Below are positions 10,999 to 18,923 of a DNA stretch of 64,000 nucleotides, one piece after another; within the stretch, counting starts at the first letter, position 1; each line of letters begins with the position of its first letter. This stretch comes from an uncultured Pelagibacteraceae bacterium (lineage in GTDB: Bacteria; Pseudomonadota; Alphaproteobacteria; Pelagibacterales; Pelagibacteraceae). A program made the translations under genes and the position numbers. The notes below the pieces were generated by a model that was not told the origin of the DNA, searched no databases, and saw only the letters and a program-made list of their open reading frames with translations. Location of the stretch: the NCBI GenBank assembly GCA_902615715.1, contig CACMQA010000002.1:124001-188000 (forward strand). Reading direction: 5' to 3'.

Positions 10999-11679
10999 TC
11001 ACCTTCCCAAAGATTTTAAAAAAGGCTGCAATTTTGCAGCCTTTTTTTTTGCAATAAATAAACATGCTCTAGAGCTAAGTATCAACCCATCTTTGAGAAC
11101 TCGTAAATTATTATCAGCCAAAGTTTTACCTGTAGATGAAATATCAGTAATTATTTCTGAAGAACCTATAAAAGGATATGTTTCTGTAGCTCCGAGGCTG
11201 GGCAACAATTTGTATTGAGTAACTCCTTTTGAAATCAAAAAATCATTAGTTAAATTTGGATACTTAGTTGCTACTCTCAATCTAGTATTTCTTTTTAATC
11301 TTATATCAAATGATATTTCTTCAAGATCAGCTATTGTCTGCACATCTATCCAGTCATCTGGCACAGCAATAACTAGGTTCGCATTTCCAAAATCCAGTTT
11401 TTTTTGAATCTTTATCTTATCTTGTAAATTTTTGCTTGACTCTTTCAAAAGATCTAAACCAGATACACCAATATCTAAAGTTCCGTCGCCTAACCTTTGA
11501 ATAATTTCTTTAGCGTGCAGAAATATAATTTTAACTTTAGGTTCATTTTCAATAGTACCAAAATAATTTCTTTCTTTTTCACTTTGTATGATTTTTAGTC
11601 CTCTATCATTAAAAAATGATATTGATTTTTCTTTTAATCGCCCTTTACTTGGCAAACCTATGGTAATCAAATCTTTCAT
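10999..11679 (-). CDS. hisG: ATP phosphoribosyltransferase catalytic subunit, short form
   Basis: First step of histidine synthesis (ATP + PRPP). At 226 residues it is the short HisG without the C-terminal regulatory domain, the form that needs HisZ, whose gene lies directly upstream with a four-base ATGA overlap. It contains IGLPSKGRLKEKS at the start, GDGTLDIGVSGLDLL (about 65-79) and the PRPP-binding region ending in DISSTGKTLADNNL. About the last 16 codons double as the groESL terminator, so the C-terminal AKKKAAKLQPF sequence is constrained by RNA structure as well as protein. Confidence 0.94.
   Translation of the reverse strand: MKDLITIGLPSKGRLKEKSISFFNDRGLKIIQSEKERNYFGTIENEPKVKIIFLHAKEIIQRLGDGTLDIGVSGLDLLKESSKNLQDKIKIQKKLDFGNANLVIAVPDDWIDVQTIADLEEISFDIRLKRNTRLRVATKYPNLTNDFLISKGVTQYKLLPSLGATETYPFIGSSEIITDISSTGKTLADNNLRVLKDGLILSSRACLFIAKKKAAKLQPFLKSLGR
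11018..11050 (+). terminator. Rho-independent terminator of groESL, embedded in the 3' end of hisG
   Basis: A six-A run (11018-11023), a perfect 7-bp stem GGCTGCA (11024-11030) with TGCAGCC (11035-11041), a four-base loop, then nine Ts (11042-11050). It lies 22 bases after the groEL stop but inside the convergent hisG coding region, which ends at 10999. The symmetric A and T runs also allow function on the minus strand. Confidence 0.9.
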
Positions 11680-12713
11680 ATATTTTTTAAGTTTATTGCT
11701 GCACCAACGGCAGGAATACTCTTTTTGGCTCCTAAACTTTGAAGCAAATCATCATAACGACCACCTGAAGCAATTTCTTTAGTACCCGAAAATACTTCAA
11801 ACACAATTCCAGTATAATACTCAACATCTCTGCCAAAATTTGTAACAAAATTTATATCTTGATCAAGCTTTTTTAAATTTTGAATAGATTTTAAATTTTT
11901 AAATATATTTATTTTAAGGCTATTTTTATTTGCAAAATTTAATAACTCATCATCTAGTTTTGAAAGTTTGCAATTAATTTTTAAAAAAGCTTTAATAATT
12001 TTTACAATTTTTTTTCCGTCTGCAAATGATCTCGGGTCTTTTATTTTTTTATCAAATCTTTTTAAAATTTCTGAGATTAACCTCCCAGCAATTTCTTTAT
12101 TTTGATCAAATTTTTTCATTTCATAAAATCTTTTTTTGTCTGCATCAAAAGTTACAGCATCAATATCTGTATTTTTTTCTAACCTATTTAAAAGTTCTTC
12201 AAAGTAATTTGGTCTCCAAAAGTGTCTAATTAGTCTTAGCTTCCATCTCTCAGGCATCTCAAGAGCATTGATCAAGCTCTTAAATAAATTTATATCGCCT
12301 ACTTTAATTTTAATTTTTTTCATTTTAATTTTTTTTGCTGAATTTAAGATTGTACTGATTACTTTAAAATCATCTTTAATAAAGTTTTTTGAACCTAGAA
12401 TTTCGATACCTAACTGATCATTAATAAAGTTTGAACCTTTGCCGCTTGACCTTCTGTATGCTTGACCAGAATAATAAATTTTTGAAGCAGTTTTTTTTTT
12501 TAAGAAATTAATACATGATGCAACTGTTAAATCTGGTCTTAGGCACATCGTTTTTCCATCTTCTCTATCAAAAGTTAGCATTGAACTTCTAAATTTTTCA
12601 CCTGACCTTTCAATGATATAATCTGAGTCTAAAAGAACATCAGGTTCTGATAAAACAAAACCATTACTCTTAAAGGATTTAATTATTACTTCAGATAATT
12701 TTTTTGATTTCAT
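11676..12713 (-). CDS. hisZ: ATP phosphoribosyltransferase regulatory subunit (HisRS-like)
   Basis: A 345-residue paralogue of the HisRS catalytic domain with no tRNA-charging role; it binds histidine and activates short HisG. The class II motif-2-like stretch MCLRPDLTVASCINFL and the C-terminal IASGGRYDDLLQSLG (equivalent to motif 3 of HisRS) are visible; the HisRS anticodon-binding domain is absent. It overlaps hisS by 23 bases and hisG by four, forming one unit that ties histidyl-tRNA synthetase to histidine synthesis. Confidence 0.9.
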   Translation of the reverse strand: MKSKKLSEVIIKSFKSNGFVLSEPDVLLDSDYIIERSGEKFRSSMLTFDREDGKTMCLRPDLTVASCINFLKKKTASKIYYSGQAYRRSSGKGSNFINDQLGIEILGSKNFIKDDFKVISTILNSAKKIKMKKIKIKVGDINLFKSLINALEMPERWKLRLIRHFWRPNYFEELLNRLEKNTDIDAVTFDADKKRFYEMKKFDQNKEIAGRLISEILKRFDKKIKDPRSFADGKKIVKIIKAFLKINCKLSKLDDELLNFANKNSLKINIFKNLKSIQNLKKLDQDINFVTNFGRDVEYYTGIVFEVFSGTKEIASGGRYDDLLQSLGAKKSIPAVGAAINLKNI

Positions 12714-14025
12714 TAACTAATTCTTTTAATTCAATTGATTTTTCTTTACCTGAGCTTAAGTTCCTTAAAGTTGGCTTTCCTGATTTGATTTCATTCTCAC
12801 CATATAAAATAACTGCAGGAGATTTTATTTTATTTGCATACTCCATTTGTTTTTTTAGTTTACTTTCTCCAGGATAAATTTCAGTGCTTACACCAGCTTC
12901 TCTTAATATTGTTTGGACATTTATATAATCTTTCATCGAGTTTTTATCAAAAACGCAGATCACGATCGGTTTAGACTGTTTTATTTTAAATTCTTTTTTT
13001 TGCATCAAAGCATAAACTAAACGATCTAGACCAATTGATATCCCTGTAGCAGGTGAATCATAACTACCAAAATTATTTACAAGATTGTCGTATCTTCCCC
13101 CGCCACCTATGGAACCAAATTGAATGACTTTCCCTTTATTGTTTGTTACATCAAATTTCAAATTTACTTCAAAAATTGCGCCTGTGTAATATTCTAGTCC
13201 CCGTATAACTGATGGATCAAATTCAAAATTATTAAACTTGTAATCCTTAAAAATTTTCAATATCTCGATTAAATCTTCTGTTTCAGGTGAATTTTTCTTA
13301 AGCGTTTCTTCTATTATTTTAACATCCTTAGGATTTAAATTTGCCCCTTTTGTAAAATCTCCAGATTTATCTTTTCTACCCTCACTTAATAATTCTTTTA
13401 CCCCATTCCAACCAAGTCTATCAATTTTATCTAGAGCCCTAAGAGTAGTTAGCTTTTGTTGATTGTCTGTAATGTTTATTTTTTTAAATAATTCTTCAGT
13501 GATTTTTCTAGATGAGATTTTGATAATGTATTCTGATTTCGTAAGTCCACACTTTTCGAGAATTTCTGAAATCATGACACACAATTCTGCATCTGCCTGC
13601 AAACTTTTAGTTCCAACATAATCTGCATCAAATTGTAGAAACTCTCTAAACCTACCAGGTCCTGGTTTTTCATTTCTCCAAACAGTTCCTAGTTGATACC
13701 TTTTAAATGGTTTAGGAATTTCTAAATAATTTTTTGCGACGTACCTTGCTAGTGGTGCTGTAAGATCGTATCTCAAAGATAACCATTTGTTTTCATCTTT
13801 AAATGAAAATACTCCTTCATCAGGTCTTTCTTTGTCAGGTAAAAATTTTCCAATACTGTCTGAATACTCAAAACTAGGAGTTTCGAGATACTGAAATCCG
13901 TATTTAATCATAACCTCTTTAATATTTGTAATTATGAAGTCTCGTACGAGTAATTCTTTTTCTTGTCTATCTACAAAACCTAATGGTAGCTCTTTAGAAG
14001 GTTTGTTGTTTTTTTCTTTTGTCAT
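12691..14025 (-). CDS. hisS: Histidyl-tRNA synthetase (alphaproteobacterial type)
   Basis: A 444-residue class II synthetase. Motif 2 is seen around FKRYQLGTVWRNEKPGPGRFREF, the histidine-binding signatures are RGLEYYTGAIFEV and GSIGGGGRYDNLV, and the C-terminal anticodon domain starts near residue 345. The N-terminus has KELPLGFVDR rather than the RGxxD form of most bacteria, as in the divergent alphaproteobacterial class. The start is the ATG at 14025, only four bases after the 3' CCA of tRNA-His; the open frame continues upstream but only through the tRNA gene, so that extension is rejected. Confidence 0.93.
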   Translation of the reverse strand: MTKEKNNKPSKELPLGFVDRQEKELLVRDFIITNIKEVMIKYGFQYLETPSFEYSDSIGKFLPDKERPDEGVFSFKDENKWLSLRYDLTAPLARYVAKNYLEIPKPFKRYQLGTVWRNEKPGPGRFREFLQFDADYVGTKSLQADAELCVMISEILEKCGLTKSEYIIKISSRKITEELFKKINITDNQQKLTTLRALDKIDRLGWNGVKELLSEGRKDKSGDFTKGANLNPKDVKIIEETLKKNSPETEDLIEILKIFKDYKFNNFEFDPSVIRGLEYYTGAIFEVNLKFDVTNNKGKVIQFGSIGGGGRYDNLVNNFGSYDSPATGISIGLDRLVYALMQKKEFKIKQSKPIVICVFDKNSMKDYINVQTILREAGVSTEIYPGESKLKKQMEYANKIKSPAVILYGENEIKSGKPTLRNLSSGKEKSIELKELVNEIKKII

Positions 14026-14029
14026 TGTT

Positions 14030-14106
14030 TGGTACAGCAGGGTGGATTCGAACCACCGACCCCTAGTTCCACAAACTAGTGCTCTAACCAACTGAGCTAC
14101 TGCTGC
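14030..14106 (-). tRNA. tRNA-His (GUG), CCA encoded
   Basis: The complete cloverleaf can be drawn on the minus strand: acceptor GCAGCAG with CTGCTGT, D arm GCTC/GAGC, anticodon arm CTAGT-TTGTGGA-ACTAG with GTG at positions 34-36, and T arm GGTGG-TTCGAAT-CCACC. The discriminator base is A73 and CCA is encoded. The base at -1 is U, not G, and 1:72 is a G-U pair, so the usual G-1:C73 histidine identity pair is absent, as reported for many alphaproteobacteria. It is the only tRNA found here and sits directly upstream of hisS. Confidence 0.95.
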
Positions 14107-14160
14107 ATCCTAGTTATATTTATCTTAATTTTTGTTAAATTTATATGTTTTTGATTATAA

Positions 14161-14212
14161 GCTAAGCAATAGCTTAGCGTGCATTCTGTGAGAATGTGAT
14201 CTAAGTGTAGAT
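14161..14212. other. Cluster of three short stem-loops in the tRNA-His/cspA gap
   Basis: Three consecutive inverted repeats occur: GCTAAGC-AATA-GCTTAGC (14161-14178), CATTCT-GTG-AGAATG (14182-14196) and ATCTA-AGTG-TAGAT (14199-14212). They are perfect stems with small loops and no T-run directly after them on either strand. This part of the 237-base gap holds no open frame of note. A small structured RNA or a processed leader upstream of tRNA-His is possible; strand and function are unknown. Confidence 0.4.
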
Positions 14213-14278
14213 AATTTGTTTTTTATAATCATTGAGTCTATTTAAGAAAAAAATGTGTCTTTTTCAAGAAGGAATTAG

Positions 14279-14316
14279 CGGGACAATAAAAAAGCCAAGC
14301 TTATCTTAATGTCCCG
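14279..14316 (-). terminator. Possible terminator/structured 3' region after cspA
   Basis: CGGGACA (14279-14285) pairs with TGTCCCG (14310-14316); nested inside, read on minus, is a short AAGC-TTG-GCTT hairpin followed by a T-run. It starts 28 bases after the cspA stop, so it may end that transcript. The outer stem is stronger than the inner one, and the two could be alternative folds. Confidence 0.4.
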
Positions 14317-14343
14317 TTAACCAGTGATTTTTGGAAATTTAGA

Positions 14344-14556
14344 TTAAGATGTTTTCTGCAGTTTTACTGCTGAAGGACCTTTTTCCGTGCTCTCCACTTC
14401 AAACGTTAACTCATCACCTTCGTTTAAATATTTTAAACCTGCTTCTCTAACAGCTGAAGAATGAACGAACACGTCTTTTTCTTTGTCTTCTCTTTCAATG
14501 AAACCATATCCTTTAGTGCCATTGAACCACTTTACTTTACCTTTTAGTGTACTCAT
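14344..14556 (-). CDS. Cold-shock protein (CspA family)
   Basis: A 70-residue single cold-shock domain that binds single-stranded RNA/DNA. RNP-1 is KGYGFIE (about 15-21) and RNP-2 is VFVHSS (about 29-34); the start [19 protein letters not shown] is textbook for the family. An AAGGA element lies 13 bases before the ATG on the minus strand. It stands alone with its own promoter and a leader of about 50 bases, which suggests post-transcriptional control as in other csp genes. Confidence 0.95.
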   Translation of the reverse strand: MSTLKGKVKWFNGTKGYGFIEREDKEKDVFVHSSAVREAGLKYLNEGDELTFEVESTEKGPSAVKLQKTS

Positions 14557-14588
14557 ATTTATTATTTATCCTTATTATTATTAACTTA

Positions 14589-14608
14589 AACTAATTTAAA
14601 AATTAGTT
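14589..14608 (-). promoter_or_regulatory. Stem-loop at the 5' end of the cspA leader
   Basis: AACTAATT (14589-14596) pairs with AATTAGTT (14601-14608) around a four-base loop. It lies just after the predicted transcription start (about 14609), so it would form the very 5' end of the mRNA. Its all-but-AU stem would be stable mainly at low temperature, which fits cold-dependent control, an inference. Confidence 0.4.
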
Positions 14609-14615
14609 AGGGCAT

Positions 14616-14644
14616 TTTAAATAGATTTGAGCAATAAAAGTCAA
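14616..14644 (-). promoter_or_regulatory. Probable sigma-70 promoter of cspA
   Basis: On the minus strand TTGACT (14639-14644) and TTTAAA (14616-14621) are spaced by 17 bases. The -35 box is a five-of-six match to TTGACA and the -10 a four-of-six match to TATAAT. The cspA start codon is about 60 bases downstream. Confidence 0.55.
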
Positions 14645-14689
14645 TGGAAAAAAATATTATTTAATTGAATTGTTTTTTTGCAACAATGG

Positions 14690-15796
14690 TTAAAATATAA
14701 GGACAATCAAGCTAGTTAAGGCTAAAAGGCCTATTCCTGCATAAATAAGTTTGTTTTTTTTAATATGAAATACCAGTTTTTGTATATTTGTATCTTTATA
14801 ACTTAATCCGCTACCTTTAAGGTTGCTAGATTTACTAAATCCTTGATCTCTTCCAAGATGAAGGAATTTTGCTTTTCTGTGATCGTAAATTTCTTCTTTG
14901 CTGTAATTTTCAAATTTTTTTAAATTCTTAATAATTGAATGCTTAATATCTGCAGCTATACTCTCAGGGTCTCTATGTGCCCCGCCTAAAGGTTCAGAAA
15001 TTATCTCGTCAATAATTCTAAGTTTTAATAAATCCTTTGCGGTTAACTTCATTGCTTCAGCAGCTTGTAACGATTTGCTTGGATCTCTCCAAAGTATTGA
15101 CGCGCATCCCTCTGGTGAGATTACTGAATATATAGAATTTTCTAACATTATAACTTTATTAGATGATGCTAAAGCAATAGCTCCACCTGATCCACCTTCA
15201 CCAATAATAATTGATATATTAGGAACAGTTAATGACATGCAACACTCTATTGAGTTGGCTATTGCTGATGCTTGTCCTCTTTGTTCTGCTCCTAATCCAG
15301 GGTAAGCCCCTGGTGTATCTATGAAACTTATCACTGGAATTTTGAAACGGTCAGCTAGTTTCATTAATCTAATACATTTTCTATATCCTTCGGGTCTCAT
15401 CATGCCGAAGTTTCTTTCAATTCTACTGTTTAAATCTTCTCCTTTTTCTTGACCTATAACTAAAACAGATTTGTCATCAATTAATCCAAAGCCTGCAATG
15501 ACAGACTTATCATCTCCAAAATAGCGGTCGCCAGATAATAGTGTAAATTGAGAAAATATTTTTTTTATATAAAAATTTGCCTTTGGCCTATCTTCGTGTC
15601 TTGCTACTTGAGTTCTTTGCCAACTATTTAAGTTTGCATAAGTCTCTTTTAATTTTTCATTTATTTCATTTTGAGTGCTTTTGATTTTTTGTGTGTCCAC
15701 CTCAGAAATTCCCTCTGAGCCAAATGGGCTTTTTAAGCTATCAACTTTTTGTTCAAGTGCTTTAATTTCTTTTTCGAATTCTAAATAATTTTTCAT
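14690..15796 (-). CDS. accA: Acetyl-CoA carboxylase carboxyltransferase subunit alpha, with C-terminal membrane tail
   Basis: Carboxyl transfer half-reaction making malonyl-CoA for fatty acids, with AccD, whose gene starts at the right edge of the window. The crotonase-like core is clear: RPEGYRKCIRLMKLADRF, FIDTPGAYPGLGAEQRGQ (about 155-172) and IIIGEGGSGGAIA. The usual family length is about 317-320 residues; here it is 368. About 45 extra residues follow the normal end, including a linker and a hydrophobic final segment (IYAGIGLLALTSLIVLIF, about 351-368) that looks like a transmembrane anchor. Confidence 0.93.
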   Translation of the reverse strand: MKNYLEFEKEIKALEQKVDSLKSPFGSEGISEVDTQKIKSTQNEINEKLKETYANLNSWQRTQVARHEDRPKANFYIKKIFSQFTLLSGDRYFGDDKSVIAGFGLIDDKSVLVIGQEKGEDLNSRIERNFGMMRPEGYRKCIRLMKLADRFKIPVISFIDTPGAYPGLGAEQRGQASAIANSIECCMSLTVPNISIIIGEGGSGGAIALASSNKVIMLENSIYSVISPEGCASILWRDPSKSLQAAEAMKLTAKDLLKLRIIDEIISEPLGGAHRDPESIAADIKHSIIKNLKKFENYSKEEIYDHRKAKFLHLGRDQGFSKSSNLKGSGLSYKDTNIQKLVFHIKKNKLIYAGIGLLALTSLIVLIF

Positions 15797-15853
15797 TTTG
15801 AGCCAATAATGCTACTTTTAATGTATTATAATAAAATGTAAAGATTGGCTAGT

Positions 15854-18001
15854 ATGAGCATAACAGAGAAAAACGGGCTTAAAATAAATACAAAATTATT
15901 AGATTTTGTTAATAACGAAATTATTCCAGGAACTAATATCAAATCTGAAGAGTTTTGGGCCAGTTTTGGGAAAATTGTTCACGAGCTTGCGCCTATAAAT
16001 AACAAGCTTATTCAAAAAAGAGAGGAAATTCAAAAAAAAATAGATGAGTGGCATAAAAGTAAAAAAGGAAAAGAATTAAATAAAAAAGAGTATTTGGATT
16101 TTCTAAAATCTATTTCTTATATTGTTGAAGAAAAAGATAAATTTAATATCGAAACTACTAATGTAGACGATGAGATATCAACAATAGCTGGTCCTCAACT
16201 TGTTGTTCCAGTCGATAATGCTAGGTACGCTTTGAATGCAGCTAACGCTCGATGGGGAAGTTTATATGATGCCTTGTATGGAACTGATGTAATTTCTGGT
16301 GACAAAGGTAAAGATTTCAATGAGAAAAGAGCTCAAACGGTTATAGGTTATGTAAGAAAATTTTTAGATGAAACTATTCCACTTGAAAATGGAAGTTGGA
16401 GTGAAATTTCTGGAATGAGAGTAAAAGAAAATGATATAGTTTTTCTTTTAAACAAAAAAGATATACATTTAAAATATAAAGATCAATTCATTGGATACAA
16501 TGGTGAAAAAGAAAAATTAACTTCAATTTTATTAAAAAATAATAATTTACATATTGATATTATAATTGATCCTAATCATTTTATTGGGAAAATAGATAAA
16601 GCATCAATTTCAGATTTCATTGTTGAGTCCGCTCTTTCAACCATAATTGATAATGAAGACTCAGTTGCTGCAGTCGATGCTGAGGATAAAATTAATTGCT
16701 ATCGTAATTGGCTAGGTTTAATGAAAGGTGGTTTGACTGCTAATATAGAAAAAAATGGAAAAAAATTTGTAAGAAAATTAAATTCAAATAGAACTTACAT
16801 ATCAAAAGAGGGGAATAAGATTAGTCTTCATGGTAGAGCTTTATTATTAAATAGAAATGTAGGTCATTTAATGACAAACCCCGCTATCATACTTAAAGAC
16901 GGTTCAGAGATTCCAGAGGGAATAATGGACGCATTTATGTCTACGCTATGTGCCCTTCATGATTTCAAAAATAAAAAAAACTCAAGAACTGGCTCAGTCT
17001 ATATTGTTAAGCCAAAAATGCATGGGCCGGAAGAAGTGGCTTTTACCAATACATTGTTTGAAAAAGTTGAAGAGGCTTTGGGAATTAAAAAATACTCAAT
17101 TAAAGTTGGCATAATGGATGAAGAAAGAAGAACTACAGTAAATTTAAAAGAGTGTATTAGGCAAGTAAAAAATAGAATTGTTTTTATTAATACTGGTTTC
17201 TTAGACCGAACAGGAGATGAAATGCACACATCTTTTGAAGCTGGGCCGATGATCTTTAAAGGAGATATGAAAAAATCTACTTGGCTTAATACTTATGAAA
17301 ACTGGAATGTCGATATTGGATTAAGTTGTGGCTTTTCAGGTAAAGCTCAAATTGGAAAGGGTATGTGGGCCATGCCAGATCAAATGGCAAATATGATGGA
17401 TCAAAAAATAGGTCACCCTAAATCTGGAGCTAATTGTGCTTGGGTCCCTTCACCAACTGCAGCTACTTTACACTCAATGCATTATCATAAAGTTAATGTG
17501 TTTGAAGTGCAGAATAAAATCAAATCAAGATCTATAGCCAAACTTAATGATATTTTGGAAATACCTACTGCAGATAGACCTAATTGGGCAGTGGATGATA
17601 TCAATCGTGAATTAGAAAATAATGCGCAAGGAATTTTAGGATATGTTGTAAGATGGATCAATCAAGGAGTGGGTTGCTCTAAAGTTCCAGACATAAATAA
17701 TGTTGGTCTCATGGAAGATAGAGCAACACTTAGAATTTCATCTCAACACATTGCAAATTGGTTATATCACGGCATTTGTAAAGAAGATCAAGTCATGGAA
17801 GTGATGAAGAAAATGGCTAAAATTGTTGATGAACAAAATAAAAATGATCCTACTTATCAAAAAATGTCAGATAACTTTAACAAATCTCTAGCTTTCTCCG
17901 CTGCTTGTGATCTTGTATTCAAAGGTCGTACCCAGCCATCAGGATATACAGAGCCTCTACTCCATCAAAAAAGATTAGAAAAAAAAAAGGAAGGTAATTA
18001 A
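15854..18001 (+). CDS. glcB: Malate synthase G
   Basis: Condenses glyoxylate with acetyl-CoA to malate. The 715-residue length fits isoform G. Visible landmarks are [24 protein letters not shown] (about 120-145), the glyoxylate/Mg site region [18 protein letters not shown], and the catalytic [17 protein letters not shown] with conserved Arg and Asp. ATG at 15854 is chosen over an in-frame TTG at 15845. The 57-base gap to divergent accA is too short to hold a glycine riboswitch like that described before the SAR11 malate synthase gene. Its stop overlaps convergent recR by four bases. Confidence 0.95.
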   Translation: MSITEKNGLKINTKLLDFVNNEIIPGTNIKSEEFWASFGKIVHELAPINNKLIQKREEIQKKIDEWHKSKKGKELNKKEYLDFLKSISYIVEEKDKFNIETTNVDDEISTIAGPQLVVPVDNARYALNAANARWGSLYDALYGTDVISGDKGKDFNEKRAQTVIGYVRKFLDETIPLENGSWSEISGMRVKENDIVFLLNKKDIHLKYKDQFIGYNGEKEKLTSILLKNNNLHIDIIIDPNHFIGKIDKASISDFIVESALSTIIDNEDSVAAVDAEDKINCYRNWLGLMKGGLTANIEKNGKKFVRKLNSNRTYISKEGNKISLHGRALLLNRNVGHLMTNPAIILKDGSEIPEGIMDAFMSTLCALHDFKNKKNSRTGSVYIVKPKMHGPEEVAFTNTLFEKVEEALGIKKYSIKVGIMDEERRTTVNLKECIRQVKNRIVFINTGFLDRTGDEMHTSFEAGPMIFKGDMKKSTWLNTYENWNVDIGLSCGFSGKAQIGKGMWAMPDQMANMMDQKIGHPKSGANCAWVPSPTAATLHSMHYHKVNVFEVQNKIKSRSIAKLNDILEIPTADRPNWAVDDINRELENNAQGILGYVVRWINQGVGCSKVPDINNVGLMEDRATLRISSQHIANWLYHGICKEDQVMEVMKKMAKIVDEQNKNDPTYQKMSDNFNKSLAFSAACDLVFKGRTQPSGYTEPLLHQKRLEKKKEGN

Positions 18002-18603
18002 CTACCGGTGACTGGAACCCTATTTTTAAAAGCTGAAAATAAAGTTCCATCATCTAGCTGTTCAATTTCTCCACCGACAGGTAGGCCTTGAGCTAACTTG
18101 GTGATCTTAAGCTTATCGTTTTTAATAATATCTTCAATGTAATGAGCTGTAGTTTGTCCTTCAACAGTAGCGCTGGTGGCTATGATCACTTCTTTTAAAT
18201 TATTTTTCTTGATTCTTTTAACAAGAGACTCAATTAGAAGATTTTTTTGTTCGTAATTTTCGTTGGAGTTTAATGTTCCTCCCAAAATATGATAATGCCC
18301 TTTATAAATATTAGCAGAGTCGATAACCCACATATCAGCTAAGTTTTCTACAACACATATCTTGTCATAAGAATTATCAGAAGAACAAATACACACTTTA
18401 TCAATTATCTTTAAATTTCCACAGTCTACACATCTTACTACTTTTTTATAAACCTCAGCTAGAGATTTCGCTAAAGGTTTAACCATATTATCTTTATTGT
18501 TAATCAACTTAAGTATTATTCTTTTTGCTGATTTTGGTCCTAAACCAGGCAATTTAGAAAATTGTAGTATTAGTTCGTTTATTTCTGAAATTTCATTATC
18601 CAT
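17998..18603 (-). CDS. recR: Recombination protein RecR
   Basis: A 201-residue RecFOR-pathway protein that clamps DNA at gaps. In order it shows the helix-hairpin-helix [20 protein letters not shown] (about 14-33), a C4 zinc motif CVDC...CIC (about 57-72) and a Toprim domain from [12 protein letters not shown] with [14 protein letters not shown]. The length is normal. It is the last gene of the SRP RNA-dnaX-ybaB-recR unit, a standard bacterial order, and its ATG overlaps the ybaB stop. Confidence 0.96.
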   Translation of the reverse strand: MDNEISEINELILQFSKLPGLGPKSAKRIILKLINNKDNMVKPLAKSLAEVYKKVVRCVDCGNLKIIDKVCICSSDNSYDKICVVENLADMWVIDSANIYKGHYHILGGTLNSNENYEQKNLLIESLVKRIKKNNLKEVIIATSATVEGQTTAHYIEDIIKNDKLKITKLAQGLPVGGEIEQLDDGTLFSAFKNRVPVTGS

Positions 18604-18923
18604 TAGAAAGGAAGTTTAAAATCTAAAGGTAGATTAAGTCCACCTGTCGCTTTAGATAGCTCTTCAGCAGATTTTTTTTTTAAGTTCTCTTTTGCATTAT
18701 TATAAGCTGCAATTATCAAATCATTTATTATTTCTTGACTCTCTTTTTTTGCTGCATCACTAATTGTAATAGATTTTAATTCATAATCTCCTGACAAGAT
18801 AACCTTAACAAGATTTCCTCCAGCCTCACCCTCGACTTCAATTTTTTTAATTTGCTCTTGGGCTTCTTTCATTTTTTCTTGCATCGCTTTTGCTTTTGAA
18901 AGCATATCAGAAAAATTTGTCAT
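18603..18923 (-). CDS. ybaB: YbaB/EbfC nucleoid-associated protein
   Basis: A 106-residue DNA-binding protein that forms tweezer-like dimers. It shows the family pattern: SDMLSKAKAMQEKMKEAQEQIKK as an N-terminal helix, then VEGEAGGNLVKVILSGDYELKSITI and a second helix ending GGLNLPLDFKLPF. It sits between dnaX (end-to-start with no gap) and recR (one-base overlap), as in most bacteria. Confidence 0.94.
   Translation of the reverse strand: MTNFSDMLSKAKAMQEKMKEAQEQIKKIEVEGEAGGNLVKVILSGDYELKSITISDAAKKESQEIINDLIIAAYNNAKENLKKKSAEELSKATGGLNLPLDFKLPF

Noticed and set aside
14026..14091. N-terminal extension of hisS to 14091
   Set aside because: The extra 22 codons are the reverse reading of the tRNA-His gene; the ATG at 14025 gives the family N-terminus.
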